From the NCBI RefSeq assembly GCF_006542425.1, contig NZ_VFID01000002.1:293268-357267 (forward strand): a stretch of DNA of 64,000 nt, given 5' to 3'. A program made the position numbers and the translations under genes. Positions 34,143-41,646 of the stretch are shown piece by piece. Each line of letters begins with the position of its first letter. Within the stretch, counting starts at the first letter, position 1. This DNA is from Pseudoxanthomonas sp. z9 (lineage in GTDB: Bacteria; Pseudomonadota; Gammaproteobacteria; Xanthomonadales; Xanthomonadaceae). Below the pieces are notes generated by a model that worked only from the letters and a program-made list of their open reading frames with translations, had not been told where the DNA came from and searched no databases.

Positions 34143-34177
34143 GTGGCCGCTCGAACCCGGGCGGCCGCTTTCTTCTT
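34143..34177 (+). terminator. Terminator after DUF779
   Basis: GGCCGC (34145-34150) pairs with GCGGCC (34161-34166), extended by a G-T wobble and a further pair, followed by CTTTCTTCTTTT. It ends the aldehyde dehydrogenase operon. Confidence 0.6.
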
Positions 34178-34220
34178 TTCGACGCACCCATCCCAGATAA
34201 CCAAAGATCATTTGCGTTAC

Positions 34221-34232
34221 GTGACGCGTCAC
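34221..34232. promoter_or_regulatory. Palindromic operator candidate GTGACGCGTCAC
   Basis: A perfect 12-base palindrome, followed directly by an AT-rich CATAAAAT that could be a -10 region, 38 bp before the next start codon. Related half-sites occur at 34136-34144 (GTGACGCGT) and across the start codon at 34266-34280, so the next gene's protein may bind here. Confidence 0.45.
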
Positions 34233-34269
34233 ATAAAATAGCCATCATCCCAAACGATGGAGCCACGTG

Positions 34270-34551
34270 ATGCGTGACGCAAACGATCCCGGCACCCTGG
34301 AAATGGTGTTTCCCCGGCGTCGTGGCCGTCCGCCGCTGCATGGCGTGGCGATGACCGCCGCCGAGCGCGCGCGCAACTACCGGGCCAACCGCAAGCATCG
34401 ACGCCAGACCGGCAGCCGCGTCCTGCATGTGCAGAGCGACACCACGTTGCTGGACAAGATCCGTGACGCGATCAGCAGTGGCCGCTCGCCAACGGCGATA
34501 GGCCGGCTGGTGGCGGAACTGGCTGCCCGCTATCCGGCCACGGCCGACTGA
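34270..34551 (+). CDS. Small basic DNA-binding-like protein with AT-hook-type RGRPP motif
   Basis: A 93-residue protein. Residues about 15-35 read RRRGRPPLHGVAMTAAERAR, combining an AT-hook-like RGRPP with a basic helix resembling small plasmid replication or partition regulators; a later helical part (SDTTLLDKIRDAISSGRSP) could dimerise. ATG at 34270 is used; a GTG one codon earlier is possible. Three GTGACGCG-type sequences, one a perfect palindrome, lie just upstream, suggesting autoregulation. Family assignment is uncertain; it could be a ribbon-helix-helix-like repressor. It stands alone between the aldehyde dehydrogenase operon and a metallopeptidase-like gene. Confidence 0.5.
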   Translation: MRDANDPGTLEMVFPRRRGRPPLHGVAMTAAERARNYRANRKHRRQTGSRVLHVQSDTTLLDKIRDAISSGRSPTAIGRLVAELAARYPATAD

Positions 34552-34696
34552 CGCGGCCGCAGCGCGACAGAAAGCCTCCTCGCGCCGTCTTCTCCGACAG
34601 GGGAGGGTGGAGTGCCCCCTTTCGGCCAACCTATGGCACTGCGGCCCGGCCGTTTCCGTGATATCCAATGACGGAAACCGCTCGGGAGGGAGCGCC

Positions 34697-36004
34697 ATGA
34701 GACATCGGATTCGCTGGATGGGGATGTTCCTGCTGTGCGCGGCGATGCCGGCGCTGGCCCAGGACGCCGCGATTCCCCTCGCCGACGCGCGCGCCGTCTT
34801 CAGCCAGGCCCGCTCGCAATGCGAAGCAGACGGCGGGCACCTGTGGGGCGCATCGCTGTGCGGCCCCATCATGCTGGTTGATCCGCAGACCCGCCACATC
34901 GTCGCGTCGCAGGCCGACGCAAAGGGCGCGCTGCGCGAACAGGACGGCGTGTTCGTCGGCGAGCTGCCGCCGGAGACCAACGTCGCCAACACGGCCGTCG
35001 AATGGTCCGGCACGCGCTGGACCCAGATGCTGTGGCCCTTGCCGGAAGACGAAGGCAAGCGCGGCACGCTGATCGCGCATGAGATGTTCCATCGCCTGCA
35101 ACCGGACTTGCCGATTGCCGATGCCCGGGGCGGTGAGAACCCGCATCTGGATACGCTGGAGGGCCGCTACACCCTGCAACTGGAATGGCGGGCATTGGCC
35201 AGCGCGCTGCAGGCGGATGGCGACCCCGCCCGCCGCGCCGCGGTCGCCGACGCGCTGGCGTTCCGCGCCGACCGGCATCGGCGTTTCCCCGAGGCCCGCG
35301 CGGACGAGACGGCGTTGGAACTCAACGAAGGCCTGGCTGAGTACACCGGCGTGATGCTCGGAAACGCGACGCCGCAGGCTCGCCTTCAGGCGGCGCTCCA
35401 CGATCTCCAGTCGCATGTCGCCGATCCCAGCTTCGTGCGCTCCTTCGCGTACGCGACCGGTCCAGCCTACGGCCTGTTGCTCGACCAATTCGCGCCGGGC
35501 TGGCGCAAGCGTCTGGGAGACACCGCGATGGATCTCGGCACCCGCCTGCGCGAGGCTGGCGGCTTCGAAGTGGCGACAGGCGATGCGGCGCTGGCCGCGG
35601 CGGCCGCGCGCCATGGCGGCACAGCGCTGCGCGAAACGGAAACCGCGCGCGAGCGGGAACGCCTGGCGCAACTCGAACGCAACCGCGCGCGCTTCGTGCG
35701 GGGACCGGTGCTGACCCTGGCCCTGAAGCACATGAGCGTCCAGTTCAACCCGAGCAACCTGCAACCGCTCGACGGCGTGGGTACCGTCTATCCCACCATG
35801 CGCGTCACCGACGACTGGGGCACGCTGGAAGTGGAGGAGGGCGCGGTGATGAGAAGCGACTGGAAAGCGGTGATCCTCGCCGCCCCCGATGCCAGCGCAG
35901 CCACGCCACGCGGTCCCGGCTGGAAGCTGGCGCTGAAGCCCGGCTGGACACTGGTACCCGGCGCCCGGTCCGGGGACTACGTGCTGAAGGGCCCCGAGTC
36001 CTGA
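34697..36004 (+). CDS. Exported gluzincin-like zinc metallopeptidase
   Basis: A 435-residue protein with a signal peptide (residues about 1-22, ending PALAQ). A zinc motif HEMFH (within IAHEMFHRLQ, about residues 128-137) matches HExxH, and about 80 residues later ELNEGLAEYTG supplies the glutamate expected for a gluzincin third ligand (NExxAE). The C-terminal third is beta-rich and without known motifs. It would act in the periplasm or outside the cell; the substrate is unknown and no M-family is recognised with certainty. The ATG at 34697 follows GGGAGGGAG. The gene stands alone and is convergent with arsH. Confidence 0.65.
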   Translation: MRHRIRWMGMFLLCAAMPALAQDAAIPLADARAVFSQARSQCEADGGHLWGASLCGPIMLVDPQTRHIVASQADAKGALREQDGVFVGELPPETNVANTAVEWSGTRWTQMLWPLPEDEGKRGTLIAHEMFHRLQPDLPIADARGGENPHLDTLEGRYTLQLEWRALASALQADGDPARRAAVADALAFRADRHRRFPEARADETALELNEGLAEYTGVMLGNATPQARLQAALHDLQSHVADPSFVRSFAYATGPAYGLLLDQFAPGWRKRLGDTAMDLGTRLREAGGFEVATGDAALAAAAARHGGTALRETETARERERLAQLERNRARFVRGPVLTLALKHMSVQFNPSNLQPLDGVGTVYPTMRVTDDWGTLEVEEGAVMRSDWKAVILAAPDASAATPRGPGWKLALKPGWTLVPGARSGDYVLKGPES

Positions 36005-36019
36005 TCGCGGCGAAACCGG

Positions 36020-36736
36020 CTACATCCTCCGGTTGATTTCCTGCACCTTGGCTACCGCGCCCTTGCGCTCGCTGTAGCGGTCGGTCAGATAGTCACTGCG
36101 ATCCCGGACCATCAGCGTGAACTTCATGAGTTCCTCCATGACGTCCACCACGCGGTCATGGAACGGCGACGGTTTCATCCGGCCGTCGTCGTCGAATTCC
36201 TGCCAGGCCTTGGCGACCGACGACTGGTTGGGGATGGTCACCATGCGCATCCAGCGCCCCAGGATGCGAAGCGTGTTGACCACGTTGAAGGACTGCGATC
36301 CTCCGCAGACCTGCATGACCGCCAGCGCCTTGCCCTGGGTGGGGCGCACGCTGCCATCCTCCAGCGGCAGCCAGTCGATCTGGTTCTTGAACACGCCGGT
36401 GATCGTGCCGTGGCGTTCGGGCGACACCCACACCTGTCCTTCCGACCACTGCGACCACTCCCGCAACTGCCGGACCTTCGGATGCTCCCGGGGCACGCTG
36501 TCGAGCAGGGGCAGGTCGTGCGGATCGAATACCCGTGTCTCCGCGCCCAGGTGGCGCAGAATGCGCTCGGCTTCCAGCGCCAGCTTGCGGCTGAAGGATT
36601 GCGGACGCAGGGAACCGTAGAGCAGCAGGATGCGCGGGGCGTGGCTTCCCGCCGCTCCCAGCGAATCGTGGCGGGGCAGGGGCAGCAGCTCCGTGCTGAC
36701 GTGGGGAATGTCCGCGATCGAGGATTGTTTTGTCAT
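36020..36736 (-). CDS. arsH: ArsH, NADPH-dependent FMN reductase / organoarsenical oxidase
   Basis: A 238-residue flavodoxin-like protein. The FMN-binding loop [16 protein letters not shown] (about residues 57-72), the [22 protein letters not shown] block (about 118-139) and [22 protein letters not shown] are the ArsH hallmarks. ArsH oxidises trivalent organoarsenicals such as methylarsenite to less toxic forms with NADPH, and has quinone reductase activity. It is divergent from arsR with only 23 bp between the start codons, so its promoter probably overlaps the 5' end of arsR or of its own gene. Confidence 0.93.
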   Translation of the reverse strand: MTKQSSIADIPHVSTELLPLPRHDSLGAAGSHAPRILLLYGSLRPQSFSRKLALEAERILRHLGAETRVFDPHDLPLLDSVPREHPKVRQLREWSQWSEGQVWVSPERHGTITGVFKNQIDWLPLEDGSVRPTQGKALAVMQVCGGSQSFNVVNTLRILGRWMRMVTIPNQSSVAKAWQEFDDDGRMKPSPFHDRVVDVMEELMKFTLMVRDRSDYLTDRYSERKGAVAKVQEINRRM

Positions 36737-36762
36737 ATTCTTTCGATTATTCTGGAAATATG
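36734..36762. promoter_or_regulatory. Inverted repeat in the arsH-arsR intergenic region
   Basis: CATATT (36734-36739) / AATATG (36757-36762) with a 17-base spacer holding TTCGATTATTC. The repeat spans the whole 23-bp gap and both start codons. It is a reasonable ArsR operator, but the arms include the two start codons, which contributes to the symmetry. Confidence 0.4.
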
Positions 36763-37086
36763 GAAACGAAACAAGCCATCGCCGCATTGACCGCCCTGGG
36801 ACACGCCACCCGCCTGGCCGCCTATCGCCTGCTGGTCGAGGCCGGCCCCGCCGGACGCATGGCGGGCGAGATCGCCGAAGCGCTCGCCATTCCCAACGCC
36901 ACGCTTTCCTTCCACCTGAAGGAACTGGTCCAGGCCGGCCTGGCGGAAAGCGAGAACCGCGGTCGCAACGTCTGCTATCGGGCCAACTTCGAGGCCATGA
37001 ACGGCCTGGTGGCCTATCTCACCCACAACTGCTGCGCCGGATCGCCCGTCGAGTCGTGCGCGCCCGCCTCTTCCTGTGAATGCTGA
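36760..37086 (+). CDS. arsR: ArsR-family arsenite-responsive repressor
   Basis: A 108-residue winged-helix repressor: [21 protein letters not shown], then [27 protein letters not shown], the ArsR recognition helix with the conserved S-F-H-L. The usual ELCVCDL metal site is absent from the recognition helix; instead the C-terminus is cysteine-rich (HNCCAGSP...[11 protein letters not shown]), the arrangement of the ArsR type with C-terminal arsenite-binding cysteines. It would release DNA when arsenite binds and thereby induce the ars genes. It lies directly before arsC (13 bp). Confidence 0.92.
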   Translation: METKQAIAALTALGHATRLAAYRLLVEAGPAGRMAGEIAEALAIPNATLSFHLKELVQAGLAESENRGRNVCYRANFEAMNGLVAYLTHNCCAGSPVESCAPASSCEC

Positions 37087-37099
37087 GCCGAGGGATCCC

Positions 37100-37618
37100 A
37101 TGAAGCGTCGCGTCCTGTTCCTGTGCACCGGCAATTCGGCCCGCAGCGTGCTGGCCGAAGCCACCCTCCGGGCGTGGGCCGGCAACCGGTTCGAAGCATT
37201 CAGCGCCGGCAGCAAGCCGGCCGGGCAGGTCAATCCACATGCACTCGCCCAGCTGGCGGCCGAAGGCATTTCGACCGCCGGCCTGCGCAGCAAGTCGTGG
37301 GACGAATTCGCGACCGCGGATGCCGCGCCGATGGACCTGGTGGTGACGGTCTGCGATTCGGCGGCCGCGGAAACCTGCCCGGTGGTGTTCGGCGACTTCC
37401 TGCGCGTGCATTGGGGCCTGCCGGATCCGGCGGCGGTCTCCGGTACCGACGAAGAGAAGGCCGCAGCCTTCCGCCAGGCGCATCGCGTGATCAAGGCGCG
37501 GCTGCTGGCCTTCCTGGCGCTGCCGGCCGAGGCCTGGAACGATCGGCAGGCGCTCAAGACACAACTGGATCGGATCGGTTTCGTGGAGCCGGAGGACGAG
37601 GCGCTTTCCCATGGCTGA
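37100..37618 (+). CDS. arsC: Arsenate reductase, low-molecular-weight phosphatase type (thioredoxin-linked)
   Basis: A 172-residue protein. The P-loop LCTGNSARSVLAEA near residues 8-21 gives catalytic Cys and Arg in C-x5-R; two further cysteines in VTVCDSAAAETCPV (about 82-90) form the relay pair of thioredoxin-type arsenate reductases; WGLPDPA supplies the general acid. It reduces arsenate to arsenite for export by the next gene. The length exceeds short ArsC enzymes by about 35 residues at the C-terminus, common in Proteobacteria. Its 3' end overlaps acr3 by eight bases. Confidence 0.92.
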   Translation: MKRRVLFLCTGNSARSVLAEATLRAWAGNRFEAFSAGSKPAGQVNPHALAQLAAEGISTAGLRSKSWDEFATADAAPMDLVVTVCDSAAAETCPVVFGDFLRVHWGLPDPAAVSGTDEEKAAAFRQAHRVIKARLLAFLALPAEAWNDRQALKTQLDRIGFVEPEDEALSHG

Positions 37619-38678
37619 GGCCGCGCCCCGCATCGGTTTTTTCGAGCGCTACCTGACCGTCTGGGTCGGCCTGTGCATCCTGGTCGGGACCGGCCTCGGC
37701 CACCTGTTTCCCGCGGCCTTCGTCCGCCTGGGCGGGATGGAACTCGCCAGGGTCAACCTGCCGGTCGCGGTGCTGATCTGGCTGATGATCATCCCGATGC
37801 TGCTGAAGGTCGATTTCGGCGCGATGAAGGAAGTCGGGCGGCATTGGCGTGGTATCGGCGTCACGCTGTTCATCAACTGGGCGGTCAAGCCGTTCTCGAT
37901 GGCGCTGCTGGGCGGGTTCTTCCTGCGACATGTGTTCGCGGATTCGCTGCCGGCCGATCAGATTGACTCGTACATGGCCGGACTCATCCTGCTGGCCGCC
38001 GCGCCTTGCACGGCGATGGTCTTCGTATGGAGCAATCTCTGCCGGGGCGACGCCAATTTCACCCTGAGCCAGGTGGCGCTCAACGACGCCATCATGGTGG
38101 TGGCGTTCGCACCGCTGGTGGCGCTGCTGCTGGGCCTGTCCGCCATCACCGTGCCGTGGGACACGTTGCTCATCTCGGTCGGCCTCTACATCATCGTGCC
38201 GGTCGCCATTGCGGTCGTGATGCGCCGCTGGTTGATGAAACGGGCAGGGGAGCAGGGGCTGGAAAAGGTGTTGCACAGGTTGGGGCCATACTCGCTGGCC
38301 GCGCTGCTGCTGACGCTGGTGCTGCTGTTCGGCTTCCAGGGCCGCCAGATCATCGAACAGCCGATGGTGATCGCCATCCTGGCCGTTCCCATCCTGATCC
38401 AGGTCTACTTCAATTCCGGTCTGGCCTATCTGTTGAACCGGCGCCTGGGCGTGGCCCACAGCGTGGCCGGCCCTTCGGCGCTGATTGGCGCCAGCAACTT
38501 CTTCGAACTGGCGGTGGCCACCGCGGTCAGCCTGTTCGGCGTCCATTCCGGCGCGGCGCTGGCGACCGTGGTCGGCGTACTGATCGAGGTGCCAGTGATG
38601 CTGTCGGTCGTCGCCATCGTCAACCGGACGCAGGGCTGGTATTGCGTGGGTGTCCAGCGTGCCATCGGAGCCAGGTGA
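37611..38678 (+). CDS. acr3: Acr3 arsenite efflux transporter
   Basis: A 355-residue inner-membrane protein with ten predicted helices. AAAPCTAMVFVWSNLCRGD (about residues 131-149) carries the cysteine essential in Acr3, and LKVDFGAMKEVGRHW and ASNFFELAVATAVSLFG are further family blocks. It exports arsenite by proton antiport. The start overlaps arsC by eight bases, so the genes are translationally coupled. The second cysteine of that block (LCRG) is not present in all Acr3 proteins. Confidence 0.93.
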   Translation: MAEAAPRIGFFERYLTVWVGLCILVGTGLGHLFPAAFVRLGGMELARVNLPVAVLIWLMIIPMLLKVDFGAMKEVGRHWRGIGVTLFINWAVKPFSMALLGGFFLRHVFADSLPADQIDSYMAGLILLAAAPCTAMVFVWSNLCRGDANFTLSQVALNDAIMVVAFAPLVALLLGLSAITVPWDTLLISVGLYIIVPVAIAVVMRRWLMKRAGEQGLEKVLHRLGPYSLAALLLTLVLLFGFQGRQIIEQPMVIAILAVPILIQVYFNSGLAYLLNRRLGVAHSVAGPSALIGASNFFELAVATAVSLFGVHSGAALATVVGVLIEVPVMLSVVAIVNRTQGWYCVGVQRAIGAR

Positions 38679-38679
38679 C

Positions 38680-39117
38680 ATGCCGTCCATCCAAGCCATC
38701 GATCTCGACGCGGCAGTCACCCACCTGCTGTCCGACAGCGGTCTCCCCACCGCGGATCTCGCAAACGGCGCGCGTGTCGAATTCCTCGGAGCGCGCCGGA
38801 ACGACGTGCTCGAAGGATGCGTGGCGCTGGAACGCTGCGGCGAGCTGGCACTGCTGAGATCCCTGGCGGTCTCCCGGCAATCCAGGGGCTCCGGTCTGGG
38901 CACCCGGCTGGTCGCGCGCGTTGAGGACTTCGCCCGGCAACGCGGGTACCGCGCGATCTATCTGTTGACTACGAACGCATCGGATTTCTTCGCTGCGCGG
39001 GGCTACCAGCCGGTCGACCGCGAGCAGGCACCCGCCAGTGTCCGCGCCACCTCCCAGTTCTCGGCGCTGTGCCCGGCGTCTTCCCTCCTGATGTTCAAGC
39101 CGCTCGCCAACGAATGA
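38680..39117 (+). CDS. arsN2: ArsN2-type GNAT acetyltransferase
   Basis: A 145-residue acetyltransferase. LRSLAVSRQSRGSGLGTRLVARVEDFA (about residues 58-84) contains the R-x-x-G-x-G acetyl-CoA loop, followed by IYLLTTNASDFFAARGYQPV and the LCPASSLLMFK tail seen in ArsN2. ArsN proteins are encoded in ars operons and linked to arsenic resistance, probably by acetylating a toxic arsenic-containing or arsenic-mimicking substrate. ATG at 38680 lies one base after the acr3 stop with AGGTGA before it; a GTG at 38650 inside acr3 is an alternative. It ends the ars operon. Confidence 0.88.
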   Translation: MPSIQAIDLDAAVTHLLSDSGLPTADLANGARVEFLGARRNDVLEGCVALERCGELALLRSLAVSRQSRGSGLGTRLVARVEDFARQRGYRAIYLLTTNASDFFAARGYQPVDREQAPASVRATSQFSALCPASSLLMFKPLANE

Positions 39118-39141
39118 CGCGCGGGCGGGGCAGGGCATCGA

Positions 39142-39768
39142 CTAGGCGCGGCTGCCGATCCGTTGCGCGCGCCAGTCACCGGCGCCGGCGAACCGCAGGT
39201 AGACCTCGGCGACCAGCAGGTTCGGCATCCAGCAAAGCCACGCGATGGCCGAATAGGCCACCGGAAACGCGATGCCCGCGATCTGGCTGACGGGCAGGTA
39301 GATGCGCAACGTGACCGCCGCGAACGTCAGCGCGAAGCTGCGGATCATCCAGCGCCGGTGTTCCGCGATGTTGCCGGCCCGGATATGGCGATAGGCCATG
39401 AACGTGCAGCCAAGCCAGCACACCGCCAGCAGCGCGAATCCAGCCTGGGTGATGGTCCCGCCCGACGACTGGACCGCAAGCACGAAACCGGAAATGCCGC
39501 CGGCCAGCACGCCCGCCACGTAGAGCCGACCCAGCCAGCGATGTCCGCCGCCAAAGCGGCTGCGAAGCCAGCGGTTGAGCTGGAAGGTCCCGATGGCGAG
39601 CGCCAATGCGCTCCCGGCAAAATGCGCGATGGCGGCGACCGGGCGCTCGGCGATCAGCGTCCGGACCAGCGACGGGCGAAATTCAGGCAACGCCAGCAGC
39701 GCCACTGCATAGCAGGCGACCGCGACCGCCAGAAACGTCATGACGATCCATCCCAAGATCCGCGCCAT
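39142..39768 (-). CDS. DUF2306 integral membrane protein
   Basis: A 208-residue membrane protein with about six to seven hydrophobic helices. It begins ARILGWIVMTFLAVAVACYAV, then FRPSLVRTLIAERPVAAIAHFAGSALALAIGTFQL, a conserved HRWLGRLYV segment, FMAYRHIRAGNIAEHRRWMIRSFAL with paired His/Arg, and ends with WMPNLLVAE. These are the DUF2306 (YozB-like) blocks; conserved histidines suggest heme or metal binding but the function is unknown. An upstream in-frame ATG (39813) has a ribosome binding site too close to it, so the start at 39768 is preferred. It is convergent with the ars operon. Confidence 0.8.
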   Translation of the reverse strand: MARILGWIVMTFLAVAVACYAVALLALPEFRPSLVRTLIAERPVAAIAHFAGSALALAIGTFQLNRWLRSRFGGGHRWLGRLYVAGVLAGGISGFVLAVQSSGGTITQAGFALLAVCWLGCTFMAYRHIRAGNIAEHRRWMIRSFALTFAAVTLRIYLPVSQIAGIAFPVAYSAIAWLCWMPNLLVAEVYLRFAGAGDWRAQRIGSRA

Positions 39769-39969
39769 TTCCGAGCATTCCCTTTGCCGCCCGGAACGGG
39801 CTTCGACCTCCATGCTCCGTTGTCAGGACCGTCAAAAGCAGTGCCGTTTGTCGGGGTGCCGTTAGTCAGCATTCGCGCGGGGCGGGGCGTCCGAATGGCC
39901 TTCAGGTGTTAACAAAACCCTACCTCGACGGGTCCATGGTGCAAGCAAACCCACACCAGGCGAAGGCAA

Positions 39970-40254
39970 GTGACCGGCTACGGCGGCCTCAGCCGCCAGC
40001 AACGGCAATTGTTGGTTGAACTCTGCGGCGCATCATCAGACGACCGGGTCATGACGATAGCCGAAGGCATCACCGTAACCGACGCCTGGCGCGAAGCCGC
40101 ATCGAAACTGGCCGAGCGGGGACTCGTGGAACTGCAGACGCACAGCGCCCCCAGCACCTGCTGGCTGACCACGCTCGGCTGGGCCCTGTTGTGCCATGAC
40201 CTCGCCGTGCATGACGCCTACAACGAGCAGGCGAAGCCGGGCTGGCGGTACTAG
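39970..40254 (+). CDS. Small hypothetical protein, possible winged helix
   Basis: A 94-residue protein starting at a GTG. The region TDAWREAASKLAERGLVELQ followed by a beta-hairpin and STCWLTTLGWALLCHD has the helix-turn-hairpin layout of a small winged-helix domain, but DNA binding is a guess. No signal peptide. The weak AGGCGAAGG upstream supports translation. It stands alone in the gap between DUF2306 (divergent) and an exported protein of unknown function. Confidence 0.45.
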   Translation: MTGYGGLSRQQRQLLVELCGASSDDRVMTIAEGITVTDAWREAASKLAERGLVELQTHSAPSTCWLTTLGWALLCHDLAVHDAYNEQAKPGWRY

Positions 40255-40334
40255 CGCCGAAATAGATCCGTTGGCGAGGTCGCGCAGACCGGCTCAGGCT
40301 CAGGTACCCTGCATCCCGTAAACGGGGAAATCGC

Positions 40335-40751
40335 ATGAAACGGACATTCCTGGCGGTCATGCTGGCCGCCTGTTCGATCACCGCGCTGGGACAGGTTCAA
40401 AGCGCACGAGGCAAGGGAACACCACGGGTGACGTCGCCCCCGAAGGCGGCCCACAACTCGATGGCCAATGGCACGACGCCGTTCAAATGCGACCAGTACC
40501 GCAACCACCCGCATCCGGGCATGCATGGCTTCTGCCAGAGCATGGAAAACACGATTCTTGCCAATGAGGCGCGCCAGGCCGGCAGGCCAGGACCCTCCGA
40601 AAGCATCGTCGAGCTTCCCGCGCTTGGCTCCGCGGAAGCCAAACAGCTTGGCTACGCCTGTATTGGCGGACAGGCCTTCAAACGCCTGGCAAATGGATGG
40701 GAACAGGTCCATGCAAAAGCCGGCGGCTGGCAACGGTGTCGCGGCGGCTGA
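40335..40751 (+). CDS. Exported hypothetical protein
   Basis: A 138-residue protein with a signal peptide (about residues 1-19, ending ALGQ). The mature part is Lys/Pro-rich at first (KGTPRVTSPPKAAHNS) and then has CDQYRNHPHPGMHGFCQSMENTILANEA and a YACIGGQAFKRL...WQRC segment; four cysteines could form two disulfides in the periplasm. No family is recognised. The ATG lies eight bases after GGGGAAA. It is followed by a tiny membrane-protein frame at 40857. Confidence 0.55.
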   Translation: MKRTFLAVMLAACSITALGQVQSARGKGTPRVTSPPKAAHNSMANGTTPFKCDQYRNHPHPGMHGFCQSMENTILANEARQAGRPGPSESIVELPALGSAEAKQLGYACIGGQAFKRLANGWEQVHAKAGGWQRCRGG

Positions 40752-40856
40752 AGAAACCTCCTTTTCCTCGCCCCGAAGAACGTTGCTCACAGACTGCAGC
40801 AACCCGCAAGACAAGCGCGTCGGCTAGGATGCCGCGACTTGAGATGCGGTGACGCC

Positions 40857-41015
40857 ATGGAACCTGACCAACGCAACAAGACATTTGAGCCCGCCTTCAA
40901 ATGGACGCATTACGTCTTCGGCAACAACATGATCGCCGGCACGCTGCAGACGATCACTCTCGTAGTCCTCGCGTCCTTGGCGTTCGGACTGGTGCGATCC
41001 TGCTGGGGGACATAG
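40857..41015 (+). CDS. Very small membrane protein
   Basis: A 52-residue frame: a charged N-terminus (MEPDQRNKTFEPAFKW), then a hydrophobic helix TLQTITLVVLASLAFGLV and a short C-terminus ending in RSCWGT. The codon pattern (GC-rich third positions except in the helix) looks genuine. No strong ribosome binding site is visible, so expression is uncertain. It is too short for family assignment. Confidence 0.35.
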   Translation: MEPDQRNKTFEPAFKWTHYVFGNNMIAGTLQTITLVVLASLAFGLVRSCWGT

Positions 41016-41121
41016 TGGCGGAGCCCGGGCGGCCAAGGCAGCCGCGGGCGATTCGGCCGGCCAGGGCAAGGGCGTTTAAAGCTGTTGCCGGCATCGGGAC
41101 TGGGCCAGCTGCCCATCCAGG

Positions 41122-41149
41122 CTGTTACATAATATGCATTATGCGAAAA
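41122..41149 (-). other. dif-like XerCD recombination site
   Basis: On the minus strand the 28 bases contain TCGCATAATGCATATTATGT. Compared with the E. coli dif consensus I count 21 of 28 identical: both recombinase arms (..CGCATAA and TTATGT..) and most of the six-base centre fit. It may be the chromosomal dif itself or the border of an element that integrates at dif, as filamentous phages of Xanthomonas do. A second copy was not found in the window. Confidence 0.6.
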
Positions 41150-41257
41150 GACATATCGCCGTGCCCAGCGGGTCTGGCGGTACTACTGGTCCCTCCTGCG
41201 CCTACTGCTGGACCGACTGTTGCAGGGTTCCAGGGATTCCCGAGCCATGGAGGCCCT

Positions 41258-41597
41258 ATGAGCCCTGTTCGTCCCCCGTGCTGACCAGCTGACCGCACGA
41301 AACCCAATTCCTGCCGCGCTGGCGCACTACGCCCGCGTCGTTGACGGCCACACCGACCTGACCGCTGATTGGCTGGGCTGGAAACAGCGTGGCCGGTGGC
41401 GCGTTTCACCTGCCGGCGACCGTATCAGCCCAGAGCGCATGAAAGGCGTCCTCTGGCGTCTGGAACAGGAAGAACGCCTGACCGCCGCCCGCAGCCGCAA
41501 TGCGTCACGAAAAGCGGTTCGGCGGCAGCTGGTGAAGGTCGTTGTTGTAGACCTGGCCGACTGGCAGGCCCAGCGCTTCGGAACGCGCGCCGGTTGA
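41258..41597 (+). pseudogene. Phage-type DUF3653-like gene with a single-base frameshift
   Basis: The ATG at 41258 opens a frame that stops after eight codons. Removing one C from the five-C run at 41273-41277 restores a continuous 112-codon frame to the TGA at 41595-41597. The restored product has ADQLTARNPIPAALAHYARV, DLTADWLGWKQRGRW, VSPAGDRISPERMKGVLW and EQEERLTAARSRN, resembling DUF3653-type proteins of Xanthomonas filamentous phages (recalled resemblance, not verified). An open segment upstream, ending RVWRYYWSLLRLLLDRLLQG..., stops at TGA overlapping this ATG, as in phage operons. Either a pseudogene or a sequencing error in a homopolymer. Confidence 0.55.
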
Positions 41598-41646
41598 AGG
41601 CGTCACCGTAGGGGCTCAGCCCCTACACCCCAATGCGCATACGACC

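Noticed and set aside
41258..41284. Intact nine-codon peptide from ATG 41258
   Set aside because: The longer frame after one-base correction has phage-like composition; the short peptide is better explained as a frameshift product.
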